Positions 52,812-62,453 of a stretch of DNA of 64,000 nt are shown here, one piece after another. The stretch's first letter is position 1, and the number at the start of each line of letters is the position of its first letter. Below the pieces are notes generated by a model that had not been told where the DNA came from, ran no database searches, and was given only the letters and a program-made list of their open reading frames with translations. Origin of the DNA: Bdellovibrionales bacterium (GTDB lineage Bacteria; Bdellovibrionota; Bdellovibrionia; Bdellovibrionales; UBA1609). The position numbers and the translations under genes are program-made. Location of the stretch: assembly GCA_016714165.1 (NCBI GenBank), contig JADJNU010000002.1, forward strand, positions 558,001 through 622,000. The letters are read 5' to 3'.

Positions 52812-54632
52812 TCACAGGACCTTTCCCTTGCCCTGATTGATGCTCAGTTCTGCTGCAGACCCTAATCTAATACCAAGCTCCAACAATTGCTCCTGAGCGA
52901 CCGTGCTCGGGGTATCAGACATCAGACAGGACGCTTTGGCCGTTTTTGGAAATGCAATGACGTCCCTTATGGCGTTCGTCCCTACCAATAACATCGTTAG
53001 GCGATCCATACCCCAAGCAATTCCACCGTGAGGAGGAGTTCCATATGACAAAGCCTCAATAAAAAAACCAAATTTGTGGTGAACCTCTTCATCAGAGAGA
53101 CCTAGTGCTTTAAATAAGGACCTCTGAACGTTCTGATTGTGAATCCGGATACTACCACCGGCAATTTCATATCCGTTGCACACAAGATCGTAAGCTTTCG
53201 CTAGCAGATAAGGATATTCGCCTTCCCGTTCATTGGCCAAAATCGACAAATGCTCATTCTTTGGAGATGTAAAAGGGTGGTGCCGAGCCACCCATCGTTT
53301 CTCGTTTGAATCATATTCAAATAAGGGAAAATCAACCACCCATAGAAAACTGTCTCGGGACAGATCAACCAGATTTAATTCATGCCCAAGATGGTCGCGA
53401 AGGGCGGACAGCGAGGCACAGGCTATCGAAAAATCATCGGCCACGATAAATACCCCACCTCCATTGGTACCACCCGCCGACTGAAACACCTTTTGCAGCA
53501 GACTCTCAGAAACAAATTTAGAGATCGATGAAGTCAAAACTCCGTTGGCATCTGACTTAATCCACACCAACCCTTTCGCCCCCATTTGTTTTACCATTTC
53601 CGTAAGTTTGTCTAAATCCTTGCGGCTGTACCCGCCAGTTGCTGGTGCTGCCAAGGCTCGAACCACACCCCCTCTGGCCAGCACATCCTCAATAACTTTA
53701 AAGCCACACCCCTTAAGAGCCTCGCCTACATCCTTTAGTTCTAGCGGATTTCGCAGATCTGGCTTATCCGAACCAAAACGATCCATGACTTCCTTGTAAG
53801 AAAGACGAGGAAATTCGGCCAGCTCAACTCCCTTGACTTCAGCCCAAATCTTTTTTGCCATTCTCTCATTCATCTCAATGAGGTCTTCTTCATCAACAAA
53901 ACTCATTTCTAAGTCAATTTGGCTAAATTCCGGCTGCCTATCCGCACGTAAATCTTCATCACGAAAACAACGAGCAATCTGAAAATATCGATCCACACCG
54001 CCTATCATCAGGAGCTGTTTCAGTGTTTGAGGGCTCTGAGGAAGAGCGTAAAAGTGACCCAAATGAACCCGAGATGGAACCAAATAGTCGCGAGCCCCTT
54101 CTGGCGTACTTTTGTATAAAATTGGGGTTTCAACTTCGAGAAATCCTTCATCAGACAAATGCTGTCGGACAACTTTTGCGACCAAATGCCTCACCCTGAG
54201 ATGTTCCTGTAGTTTTGGAGACCGCAACTCCAGATATCGATATTTAAGCCTCAAGGTCTCTGAGACCTTTTCATCACCGATGTGAATGGGGGTAACCGCC
54301 GCCTCGGACAAAATATCGAGGTTCTCCGCTTCAATCTCAATGGCCCCTGTGGCAATTTTATCATTTATCATGCCCGGAGGCCGAGCTCTGACTTTGCCTT
54401 TTATTGCTACGACATATTCGTTGCGGACATCCTTGGCTCCTGCATTTTCAAGTCGAGTGGGATCCAAAACAACCTGGACCAGGCCCTCACGATCACGCAA
54501 ATCGATAAAAACAAGACCCCCATGATCACGACGCTTGTCAACCCATCCCATCAAAGTCACTTCAAGATCAACATGAGTCTTTCCAATCTGCCCACAATAA
54601 TGGGTTCTTTTCAATTTGCTAAAAAAACTCAC
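52812..54632 (-). CDS. aspS: Aspartyl-tRNA synthetase
   Basis: The 606 residues match bacterial AspRS. An OB-fold anticodon domain (VTLMGWVDKRRDHGGLVFIDLRD) is followed by motif 1 (FLEVETPILYKSTPEGARDYLVPSR), motif 2 (ARCFRDEDLRADRQPEFSQIDLEMSF), a GAD insertion around residues 290-420, and motif 3 (GGIAWGMDRLTMLL). Role: charges tRNA-Asp; whether it also charges tRNA-Asn cannot be decided here. It has a GGAGAAATGA start context. Divergent from the PHA-type gene, with a 240-bp gap that shows nothing else. Confidence 0.96.
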   Translation of the reverse strand: MSFFSKLKRTHYCGQIGKTHVDLEVTLMGWVDKRRDHGGLVFIDLRDREGLVQVVLDPTRLENAGAKDVRNEYVVAIKGKVRARPPGMINDKIATGAIEIEAENLDILSEAAVTPIHIGDEKVSETLRLKYRYLELRSPKLQEHLRVRHLVAKVVRQHLSDEGFLEVETPILYKSTPEGARDYLVPSRVHLGHFYALPQSPQTLKQLLMIGGVDRYFQIARCFRDEDLRADRQPEFSQIDLEMSFVDEEDLIEMNERMAKKIWAEVKGVELAEFPRLSYKEVMDRFGSDKPDLRNPLELKDVGEALKGCGFKVIEDVLARGGVVRALAAPATGGYSRKDLDKLTEMVKQMGAKGLVWIKSDANGVLTSSISKFVSESLLQKVFQSAGGTNGGGVFIVADDFSIACASLSALRDHLGHELNLVDLSRDSFLWVVDFPLFEYDSNEKRWVARHHPFTSPKNEHLSILANEREGEYPYLLAKAYDLVCNGYEIAGGSIRIHNQNVQRSLFKALGLSDEEVHHKFGFFIEALSYGTPPHGGIAWGMDRLTMLLVGTNAIRDVIAFPKTAKASCLMSDTPSTVAQEQLLELGIRLGSAAELSINQGKGKVL

Positions 54633-54871
54633 TTCATTTCTCCTTTACTCAAGATGGAAACAAATACTCGAAAAATCAGAATTTTTTTCAGGAACCAAAT
54701 TCAAAAACATGTCTCGTGCCTGAAATTTCGATTAATCTCTCATGATCCCGATTCACAATCAAGGAGAGGGGACCTTCTCCTCTTCTTCCAAAACGAATAG
54801 TCACTTGTCGAAGGCATAGGGAAAACAGAAAGGATAGACAGACCCCCTATTCAAGGCGTATTCTCTGTCCC

Positions 54872-55180
54872 ATGCCAAAAGTTATGATTACATGTCAATC
54901 GGCCTGTGATGAGAAGGAAGCATTTTCTCGCGTGCGCAAAATACTTGAAGAAGATAAAGACTTACGCAAACTTGACTCAAAACTCGCGTACGAATTTGAG
55001 GAATCGACCCTCTCAGGACGCGCAACGGGTCATCACTTCAAAGCTGAGATGTCCGTTTCCAAAGAAAATTTGGGATCCCGAGTTGAAATTACGGTCGACT
55101 TGCCCTTTCACCTAGGGCTGGTCAAAAGTATTGTTCAAAAGACTTTGCAGAGAAAACTGGATGAAGCCTTGTTGACCTAA
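54872..55180 (+). CDS. PHA-granule-type small protein (polyhydroxyalkanoic acid system family)
   Basis: The 102 residues start PKVMITCQSACDEKEAFSRV and end LPFHLGLVKSIVQKTLQRKLDEAL. The beta-rich middle (DSKLAYEFEESTLSGRATGHHFKAEM) and the PFHLGLVKSIVQ segment fit the PHA_gran_rgn family, whose members are often found near polyester-synthesis genes. None of those is nearby, so a polyester role is not supported by context. It is 11 bp upstream of the sigma factor gene, probably cotranscribed. Confidence 0.65.
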   Translation: MPKVMITCQSACDEKEAFSRVRKILEEDKDLRKLDSKLAYEFEESTLSGRATGHHFKAEMSVSKENLGSRVEITVDLPFHLGLVKSIVQKTLQRKLDEALLT

Positions 55181-55191
55181 AGAGCAGGTAT

Positions 55192-56427
55192 ATGAAAAGC
55201 ACTAAGAAGAAAAAATCTGCGAGCCTCCGCGGGAACCACAAAACAGCGGCGAAGTCGACTGAACGAAAGAAAAAAGCTCCAACATCTCTGGTCAAAAATA
55301 GACACTCTTCTCAACTCACTTCAAAAAATAAATCAAATAAGTCAAATTTATCTCCTATTTTGAATCCAGAAATAGTGTTAAGCCAAAAATCTACTCCTCG
55401 AAGAGACCGACCTCCTTTCCAGGATGATTATGATCCCCTGTTGCCTGAAATCAACGATTTCAGCACTCCCGCTCTTGATCGATCAGAAATCATAGAAGAA
55501 TATCAGCTAGACCTGCCTGAAATGAAGTCGAAAGCGGGGTCCCTTGTTCCTTCTAGCTCAGTGCCTCTGTCAAGCGTCGACCCTGTGTCACGATACATGG
55601 CAGAAATTGCGCGCTACCCTCTTCTAACCAGAATCCAGGAAGAAGAGGTTGCTAAACGCTACTTTGAAACAAAAGATCCACGTCTAGCCGAAGTTCTTGT
55701 GACTGCCAACTTGCGATTTGTCGTCAAGGTGGCTGCAGAATATTCCAAATTTGGAGCCAGACTCATCGATCTCATACAAGAAGGCAATGTGGGACTGATG
55801 CACGCGGTAAAGGAATTTGATCCCTATAAGGGGGTTAAATTGATCACCTATGCTGTTTGGTGGATTCGAGGTTATATCCAAGAGTATCTCATGCGACAGT
55901 ACTCGATGGTGCGAATCGGAACCACCCAAAATCAGCGGACATTGTTTTACAAGCTGCAAAAACAGAAGCAGGACCTTGAGCAATTGGGTGAAGAAAATGG
56001 AATTCGGCAAATCAGCGGCCGGCTTGGTATTCCAGAAGACGAAGTAGCCGAAATGCAGAAACGCCTTTCCGGCCGTGATGTCAGCCTCAGTCAGCCCCTG
56101 GGGCAAGGGGAATCATCGCGTCTTTTAGATCTTCAAACAGGAGATCAGGGCACTGAAATGGACGACATGATTGAGTTAAAGGAACACCTTGGACTCCTGA
56201 ACAATGCCCTTGCCCAACTTCGCCCTCTTCTCAGCGAAAAGGAAACATACATTCTCGATCAGAGATTGCTCTCCGATTCGGCTTTGACCTTACAAGATAT
56301 TGGAAGTGAATGGGGAGTGACAAGAGAGGCCGTTCGCCAAATGGAGGCTCGCCTCCTTGCCAAAATAAAAGATGCAATTTTAAAAGGGGGACTGCCGCCC
56401 TTGTCCGAACCCTCTACCACATCATAG
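55192..56427 (+). CDS. rpoH: RpoH-like (sigma-32) sigma factor with long lysine-rich N-terminus
   Basis: The 411 residues comprise a 120-residue Lys/Ser/Pro-rich lead (KSTKKKKSASLRGNHKTAAK), then standard sigma regions: RYPLLTRIQEEEVAKRYFET (1.2), NLRFVVKVAAEYSKFGARLI and DLIQEGNVGLMHAVKEFDPY (2), TYAVWWIRGYIQEYLM (2.4), NQRTLFYKLQKQKQ (the RpoH-box region), and C-terminal TLQDIGSEWGVTREAVRQ with MEARLL (4.2). Family role: directs RNA polymerase to heat-shock-type promoters. The lead is absent from E. coli RpoH (284 aa) and may mediate regulation or stability. Assignment as RpoH rather than a general alternative sigma is moderate. Confidence 0.78.
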   Translation: MKSTKKKKSASLRGNHKTAAKSTERKKKAPTSLVKNRHSSQLTSKNKSNKSNLSPILNPEIVLSQKSTPRRDRPPFQDDYDPLLPEINDFSTPALDRSEIIEEYQLDLPEMKSKAGSLVPSSSVPLSSVDPVSRYMAEIARYPLLTRIQEEEVAKRYFETKDPRLAEVLVTANLRFVVKVAAEYSKFGARLIDLIQEGNVGLMHAVKEFDPYKGVKLITYAVWWIRGYIQEYLMRQYSMVRIGTTQNQRTLFYKLQKQKQDLEQLGEENGIRQISGRLGIPEDEVAEMQKRLSGRDVSLSQPLGQGESSRLLDLQTGDQGTEMDDMIELKEHLGLLNNALAQLRPLLSEKETYILDQRLLSDSALTLQDIGSEWGVTREAVRQMEARLLAKIKDAILKGGLPPLSEPSTTS

Positions 56428-56549
56428 AACCTGCAAAATCCTCTGACTCATTTGGCCATCTTGACTTTGTTCTAGTCATTATCCAAGAAAATATACAATA
56501 TTGATTTCGTTAATTTTTTTATCAAGTAACCGAATGGAGGAGATTTTAT

Positions 56550-56939
56550 ATGAGTAAGTCTATCCTTTATGTGTTTTTTATTTTTTCTTTTCCAGCCTTA
56601 GCCGCTCAGACTCTCATCGAAAGAGAGTTTAGCGCTGGGTTTACGCCCTATCCAGTAAACTCTGTCATCGCAATTGCAAGTGATGGAAAAGTGACGGCAA
56701 CCTTTAGGTATCCCAGATCAGGAAAAATTGAAAACCTCACTGTAGCTACTATTGAATATCAAGTCCTTGGAGGACTTAAAGAAATAGTTAGCTCCATCTC
56801 ACAGAAGGAACTTGTTGATACAAACCCTGAAGAACCCATGTGTACTGATGCACCCTCGGTACAATACACTATCTCAAGTGCAGATGGCACGTCTTTCCCA
56901 TTTTATCGAACAAGCGGCTGTCATGAATTTAGATTATAA
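56550..56939 (+). CDS. Small secreted protein, unknown function
   Basis: The 129-residue product has a signal peptide (SKSILYVFFIFSFPALAA) and a compact mature part of about 110 residues with FSAGFTPYPVNSVIAIAS, VTATFRYPRSGKIENLTVAT and two cysteines (PMCTDAPS; TSGCHEFRL) that could form a disulfide. The GGAGGAG ribosome site is strong. No family is recognised. It resembles small periplasmic inhibitors in size and layout, but that is only an impression. Confidence 0.75.
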   Translation: MSKSILYVFFIFSFPALAAQTLIEREFSAGFTPYPVNSVIAIASDGKVTATFRYPRSGKIENLTVATIEYQVLGGLKEIVSSISQKELVDTNPEEPMCTDAPSVQYTISSADGTSFPFYRTSGCHEFRL

Positions 56940-57086
56940 GGCGATGACGGATGGTCCGCTTTGAGATTAAAACGCCTTCTGGATGGATTCGATTCACTCG
57001 TTCAACAGAGTTTTCTAGACTAGGGAGACCTCTGTCATCCAGAGTTTTTCGACGAGACAATCGCTTAATAGATACGTAAATTGATC

Positions 57087-57127
57087 CTGGCCACCTGACT
57101 GGTGGCCAGATTAATAATTAATCTGGC
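57087..57127. terminator. Two overlapping palindromes between convergent genes
   Basis: CTGGCCACC-TGACT-GGTGGCCAG (57087-57109) and GCCAGATTAAT-A-ATTAATCTGGC (57105-57127) are perfect inverted repeats sharing GCCAG. They lie 6-46 bp past the fliA stop and after the 56939 stop, so a bidirectional terminator is likely. Neither has a long T-run, and the two stems exclude each other. Confidence 0.6.
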
Positions 57128-57132
57128 TCGGC

Positions 57133-57924
57133 CTAGCTAGCTTCCAGCTCTTGGTCCTCAAAGAATTGAGAAAGCTTGGCTCTCAATCGCGAGATAGCTT
57201 GTGCATGAAGCTGGGAAACGCGGCTCTCTGTAACCCGCAAAATTTGCCCTATTTCCTTCAGATTCAGGTCTTCGTAATAATACAAAGAAAGCACCAGCCT
57301 CTGCCGTTCTGGCAAGTCCTCAATGGCCTTCGTCACCACCTCTTTTACGGCTTTTAAATTCAATTGAGTGTAAGGATTATTGAGTTTGCAGCCTTCAAGA
57401 AGATTAAGAATCGATTTTTTATCGACATTGCTAAAGGTCGCTGCGTCGTCGATAGATAAAATGGACACTGGTCTTACTTGGTTAACTAAGTCGTAGAATT
57501 CATCCATCGTGATTCCGAGATTTGAGGCCACTTCTTCATCACTGGCCGAGCGACCAAGTTCTGCTTCCATCGCGATGAGAGTTCGATCAAGCATTTTTGC
57601 CTTATCACGCACTGAGCGAGGAACCCAATCCTGCGCTCTCAATTCGTCAAGAATTGACCCACGAATGCGAAATTCTGCATAGGTTTTAAATTTGTTGTCA
57701 CGGGTTGGATCATACTTCTCTATCGCGTCCATTAATCCAATCACTCCGCTCGAAATCAAATCATCCAACTCAATATTAGAGGGCAAACGAATGGCAATTT
57801 TTTGAGCGATGAATTTGATCAAAGGGGCATACTCCATTATCAGCTTATCTTTCTGCTGTGGAGTTAGCTTGTTTGGCTCCTCTTTGTATTTTTGTAACAA
57901 GGAACTCGCATTATTATTTGACAT
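57133..57924 (-). CDS. fliA: Flagellar sigma factor FliA (sigma-28)
   Basis: The 263 residues have sigma region 2 (EYAPLIKFIAQKIAIRLPSN, LDDLISSGVIGLMDAIEKYD, FKTYAEFRIRGSILDELRAQ), region 3 (SASDEEVASNLGITMDEFYD) and region 4 (LPERQRLVLSLYYYEDLNLK, then the GQILRVTESRVSQLHAQAIS helix-turn-helix). The region-2 RAQDWVPRSVRDKAKML is characteristic of FliA/WhiG. Role: transcribes late flagellar and chemotaxis genes. It closes the minus-strand flagellar cluster, 64 bp after flhG, and is followed by the palindromic terminator. Confidence 0.95.
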   Translation of the reverse strand: MSNNNASSLLQKYKEEPNKLTPQQKDKLIMEYAPLIKFIAQKIAIRLPSNIELDDLISSGVIGLMDAIEKYDPTRDNKFKTYAEFRIRGSILDELRAQDWVPRSVRDKAKMLDRTLIAMEAELGRSASDEEVASNLGITMDEFYDLVNQVRPVSILSIDDAATFSNVDKKSILNLLEGCKLNNPYTQLNLKAVKEVVTKAIEDLPERQRLVLSLYYYEDLNLKEIGQILRVTESRVSQLHAQAISRLRAKLSQFFEDQELEAS

Positions 57925-57988
57925 GTATTCTCACCCTCACCGATTCCAGCTTATCAAAATGAGAAGCGGGCAAAAAGTCCAAATCTTT

Positions 57989-58828
57989 TCATGCCACACC
58001 TACCAGCTGCCTCCAGAAAAACTGTATACCGCCTTTGGCCTCGCTTAGGTGTTCAAAACCATTAAATTTTTCACCAATACCCCGAATCGCTTGACTGGAC
58101 GGACTCCTTGGCTCAGCATCCAACACCAACTGTTGCAACTTTGTTGCCTTTGCCATGTTTGGATCGGCAGGAACGAATCCGCGATAATCTAGACTGACAC
58201 ACAAAAAGCGATCCGCCACCTCACTCAACCTACGAAAGACCTGAAGACCCTCTTTTTCATCTCTCACCATGTTGCAGAGAATAGAGAAGCGATTTTCTCG
58301 ACATCGTGAATGCAGAACCTTAATGAGAGCGTAGGCATCCGTTACAGAGGCTGGATCAGGAGTAACAACCACAACAATCTCTCCTGCCGCGGAGTTGAGA
58401 TAGAGAACGTTGTCATCAATTCCCGGAGCAGTATCAATGAACATAAAATCATAGGAAGTATGAAGTTGATTGATCTTGTCCATCAAATATTGCTTCATAG
58501 ATGCCGGCAATCTCTGCAATTCGTAAATGCCGCTTCCTCCTGGAATGAGATCTATATTGGGGCCCACTGATACCAATGCCTCATTGATGGGTATGTCCTC
58601 AAATAACACTCGGTCGAGCTGATTCCGTGCGCTTACTCCAAATAGAATATCTAGGTTTGCCATTCCCAAATCGCCGTCCAACACCAAGATTCGCTGCCCC
58701 GATCGACTCAGAGAAAGCGCTAGATTTGCAACCAAAGTCGATTTCCCAACACCCCCCTTTCCGGAGGTGATGCTAATCGTCCTCGTCCGGCCCTTTCCAA
58801 TATTGATCCCATTTGCTGAAGAACTCAT
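57989..58828 (-). CDS. flhG: FlhG/MinD-like flagellar number regulator
   Basis: From ATG 58828 (GGGGAGA at seven bases) the protein has 279 residues. The deviant Walker A GKGGVGKSTLVANLALSLSR, DGDLGMANLDILFG and DTAPGIDDNVLYLNSA place it in the MinD/ParA family, specifically FlhG (YlxH/FleN). Role: ATPase that limits polar flagella together with FlhF. The longer TTG-initiated frame is not needed. It follows flhF in the usual flhF-flhG-fliA order. Confidence 0.92.
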   Translation of the reverse strand: MSSSANGINIGKGRTRTISITSGKGGVGKSTLVANLALSLSRSGQRILVLDGDLGMANLDILFGVSARNQLDRVLFEDIPINEALVSVGPNIDLIPGGSGIYELQRLPASMKQYLMDKINQLHTSYDFMFIDTAPGIDDNVLYLNSAAGEIVVVVTPDPASVTDAYALIKVLHSRCRENRFSILCNMVRDEKEGLQVFRRLSEVADRFLCVSLDYRGFVPADPNMAKATKLQQLVLDAEPRSPSSQAIRGIGEKFNGFEHLSEAKGGIQFFWRQLVGVA

Positions 58829-58842
58829 CTCATTATCTCCCC

Positions 58843-60366
58843 TCAAATCTTTCGAATTTTTGTTAATTTAAAAATCAAATCGACGACTCTCTCTTTGGTC
58901 GCATTTTCCCAATCCTCTGGAATCTTTGGACCTATACCGAACGAAAAGAGCGGAAGTCGAAATTTTTTCTGAAAATTATAAATCAGTCCATGCTGCGAAG
59001 ACTCATCCAAACAAGTAAAAATCACATCCTGAATACCCAATGGAATATAGCGTTCGGCAAGATCAAAGACGTTAGCGTCATTTGCCAAAATTGATTGAAC
59101 ATAGTGTAGAATTCGACCAGTTTGAAAGGGAGGGAGCAGATTGCGCACAAAATCAACCTCACCCATCGATTTTAGATTCATGCCCGGAAAATCGACCAAG
59201 AAGTAATCCGACATATCCAATTTTCTTTGAATAACCCCCCAGTCCTCTTTGCGCCTTACCACGGCAAATGGGACGTTTAGAATTTGGGAGTATATTCGAA
59301 GCTGTTCAGCAGCTCCAACCTTAGCGAAATCAGCAGATAAAATGCTCACCTTCTTCTTTTCGTTTATCACAAGATGACTGGCAAGTTTTACCAATGAACT
59401 GGTTTTACCTCCTCCAGCCGGCCCTAAAAATACATGGAATCGGTCCTGCGGCCTCCTTTCACTAACCAAAATCTCATCCAATAAGTATTTAGCCACCCAA
59501 GCATCTACAAAAGCCCGCTTTTTTATATTTGCCGGATCCATGTGGTTCATGCACTCTTTGAGGAGATGTACAACGTTGCTTGCCGAGATCCCAGCGCGAG
59601 TTAACTTCTCGTATGTGGAACTCATTTCGTATGGAATTCCCTCCTCGGCTCCCGGGTGCATACTCACAAATGACTGGGGTAACTTGTGAAATTTCTCTAA
59701 AATTTCCTTGAGATATTTGACTTCACTTCTCAAAATCTTCACATCTTGGGATTCGTCTCCATCTGCCAAACTATGCTGAGTCATTTTACGACTTGGTGGA
59801 TGATCAACGGCACTGAGATTCATCTTTGTCATACCTGAAACAGCGCTTTGTACTGCGGATCGAATACGCTCCTCTGCAAGCCGCGAGTTCGCCCTGCTGA
59901 TCTCATCAGTTCCTGTGCCTCTATCAACCGAATTGGAAGGGACGGTGGAAGTCCCAGAATTCACCTGATTAGATCTTGACTGAGATCTCAAGCCTGAGCT
60001 AGGAGTCAAACCAGAACTTGCCTCGACTTCTTCGTCAATGTCAATGTAAGGCGTCGTTGTCACCGGACGAATGATTCGTTCCACTGGTGGGATTGATGCC
60101 TTTTCTATAAATTGCTTTTGTAATTTCGCAGAACTCTGTTGATATTTAGTCTTTGACTCAGCATTCATTTTTTTTTCAGCCAATATCTTTTTTCTCAGAG
60201 TCTCTTCCGAAATAGCCGCTGTGACCTCGATACTCGCTTTTCCTCCCAGCCCAAATCCATGACCATTGTCTCGGGCCGAAAGGATGATGGCCTCTGGTCC
60301 GAGGTGTAATTTTACCATGTCCAAAGCTTCTTTCATGGATTTTGCTTCAAATTTCTTAACTTGCAT
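58843..60366 (-). CDS. flhF: FlhF, SRP-type flagellar GTPase
   Basis: The 507 residues start QVKKFEAKSMKEALDMVKLH, the FlhF N-terminal signature, followed by a long variable basic/serine-rich region and the NG domain: FHVFLGPAGGGKTSSLVKLA (P-loop), DFAKVGAAEQLRIYSQILNV and DYFLVDFPGMNLKS. Role: GTPase that sets flagellum position at the pole. The usual DTAGR is replaced by DFPGM, so GTP hydrolysis may be altered. Its ATG overlaps the true end of flhA by 11 bp, with GGAG upstream. Confidence 0.92.
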   Translation of the reverse strand: MQVKKFEAKSMKEALDMVKLHLGPEAIILSARDNGHGFGLGGKASIEVTAAISEETLRKKILAEKKMNAESKTKYQQSSAKLQKQFIEKASIPPVERIIRPVTTTPYIDIDEEVEASSGLTPSSGLRSQSRSNQVNSGTSTVPSNSVDRGTGTDEISRANSRLAEERIRSAVQSAVSGMTKMNLSAVDHPPSRKMTQHSLADGDESQDVKILRSEVKYLKEILEKFHKLPQSFVSMHPGAEEGIPYEMSSTYEKLTRAGISASNVVHLLKECMNHMDPANIKKRAFVDAWVAKYLLDEILVSERRPQDRFHVFLGPAGGGKTSSLVKLASHLVINEKKKVSILSADFAKVGAAEQLRIYSQILNVPFAVVRRKEDWGVIQRKLDMSDYFLVDFPGMNLKSMGEVDFVRNLLPPFQTGRILHYVQSILANDANVFDLAERYIPLGIQDVIFTCLDESSQHGLIYNFQKKFRLPLFSFGIGPKIPEDWENATKERVVDLIFKLTKIRKI

Positions 60367-62453
60367 GTGACATCTCCACTAAGCCCACCGAAGAGACTCT
60401 CGCATCAGGTGAAAGTTCACTGTGGGACAACACGATCAATTGAGGTATGAATCTAGATACCAATTTAAACAGATGACGACGAATACTTGGGCTCGTTAGG
60501 AGAATCGGTTGCCCCGCAATTTCCGGGTGACTCTCGATCGTGCGTGAAACGCCTGTTATAAGACGTTGTGCAGCTGCTGGGTCCATTACCAACTGCACAC
60601 CCTGCTCCGTTTGCAAGAGAGAATTTGCGATAAGCTCCTCCACTTGAGAATCGAGAGTCATCACTGGCATAGCCCCCCCCATCAGACTTGTATTTTGCCG
60701 TAATCGAACGATTCAGAGCCTTTCGAACGGACTCAGTAAGGATCTCAGGATCCTTGTATTTTCCGCCTTCATCTCCCAGGGTTTCTAGGATGGTTCGCAA
60801 GTCACGAATGGACACCTGTTCTCGCAATAAATTCTGAAAGACCCTTACCACTGTCCCCAATGGCAACAAACTCGGAACCAGATCATCGACAATTTTAGGA
60901 TAGCTCTTTTTAAAATTCTCAAGTAGTCCGTCAGCTTCTTGTCTCCCAAATAGCTCGTGAGCATGAGTACGAACAATCTCTGTGAGGTGGGTCGCCATAA
61001 CTGTCGGCAGATCGACAACTGTATAGCCCGCCACCTCTGCTTGTTCCTTTTGACTTTTCGAAATCCAAAGAGCATCCAATCCGAAGGCCGGTTCACGAGT
61101 GGGTATGCCATCCATTCGATCAACAACGCTCCCAGGGTCCATAGCTAAATGGCAGTCAGATCGCAGGAGCCCTCCACCAACCTTGTTGCCCTTGATAAGG
61201 ACCCGATATTCACCAGGTTCAAGCTGCAAATTGTCGCGAATATGAATACTGGGAATCACAATCCCCATATCAAGAGCAAACTGCTTTCTTAAACTCACAA
61301 TTCGTTCAAGCAGATCTCCAGTTTCTCCCGACTCCACCACATTGATGAGTCCATATCCCACTTCCAGTTCAATCAAATCCAGAGCCAAAAGGTTCTCTAC
61401 ATTTTCTTTCTGTGGTTTAGCAGCCTTTTCTTGTTCTTCCGCTCTCGCCAAGCTTTTCTTTTCTTCTGAAAATTGATTGATAAGCCAAGCAATACCACCC
61501 ATCAAGCCGCCTATCAAAAAGAAAGGCAACCCAGGTAATCCTGGCACCATTCCCAACAAGACAAGTATCCCACCCACAATGCCAACCGCGCGTGGTTTTG
61601 TAAAAAGCTGATTGGCAATTTCAGCGCCAATGTTACTTTCTGTGGAGCTACGAGTGACAACCGCACCAGCAGCTGTTGAAATGATCAGGGCAGGAATTTG
61701 AGTCACAAGGCCATCACCAATCGTCAACATTGTATAGTATTCAGCGGCAAGCTTTAAACTAAGACCCTTCTGAAGAACTCCAATCAATAGTCCTCCGACA
61801 ATATTTATGACCGTAATAATTATCCCTGCTATCGCATCGCCTCGAACAAATTTGCTTGCACCATCCATGGCTCCATAAAAATCGGCTTCCTTTTCGATTT
61901 CACGACGCCTTTTTCTGGCCTCCGCTTCAGTGATTAGTCCTGCATTCATGTCCGCATCAATAGACATTTGCTTACCGGGCATGGCATCCAAGGTGAAACG
62001 TGCAGCAACCTCTGCGATACGACCAGATCCCTTCGTTATCACAATAAAGTTGATAACCACCAAAATGATAAAGACAATGAGTCCTATGACGTAATTACTC
62101 CCAACGACGAAACTTCCAAAAGAAGCAATCACCTGACCGACTGAGGTTGGACCGTTATGACCTTCAGTCAAAATCATTCGCGTCGACGCAACATTTAAAG
62201 ACAGACGAAAGAGAGTGCTCAACAAGAGAAGACTAGGAAAGACGCTAAAATCTAATGATTTGTCTGTATAAATCGCAACTAGCAATATGAGAAGGGCCAG
62301 GGTCAAAGAGAGCGTCAATGAAATATCGATCATCCATGCGGGCAGAGGAATGATCATGACAGTCAAAATTCCAATCAACCCAAACGCGACCAATAGGTCC
62401 ATATTTTTAGTGACAGCTTCAAAACGTTTTAGGAACTGAAAAATATTATCCAT
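60356..62453 (-). pseudogene. flhA: FlhA flagellar export gate protein, frameshifted at a G8 tract
   Basis: The first frame (62453-60465) encodes the FlhA membrane and cytoplasmic domains: LVAFGLIGILTVMIIPLPAW, RIAEVAARFTLDAMPGKQMS, VIKGNKVGGGLLRSDCHLAM. It runs on only as unrelated tail after SITAKYKSDGG. A second frame (60682-60356) encodes the missing end: MPVMTLDSQVEELIANSLL and onward to LSHSELSPDARVSSVGLVEM. The join lies in eight Gs at 60673-60680; seven would give an intact protein of about 698 residues, the normal length. FlhA is essential for flagellar export, so this either is an assembly error or switches motility. Confidence 0.9.

Noticed and set aside
52525..52836. 103-residue plus-strand frame near aspS
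   Set aside because: The minus-strand gene at 52245-52676 has the better start and protein-like sequence.
54282..54800. 172-residue plus-strand frame antisense to aspS
   Set aside because: It mostly mirrors the aspS coding strand; no ribosome site or domain.
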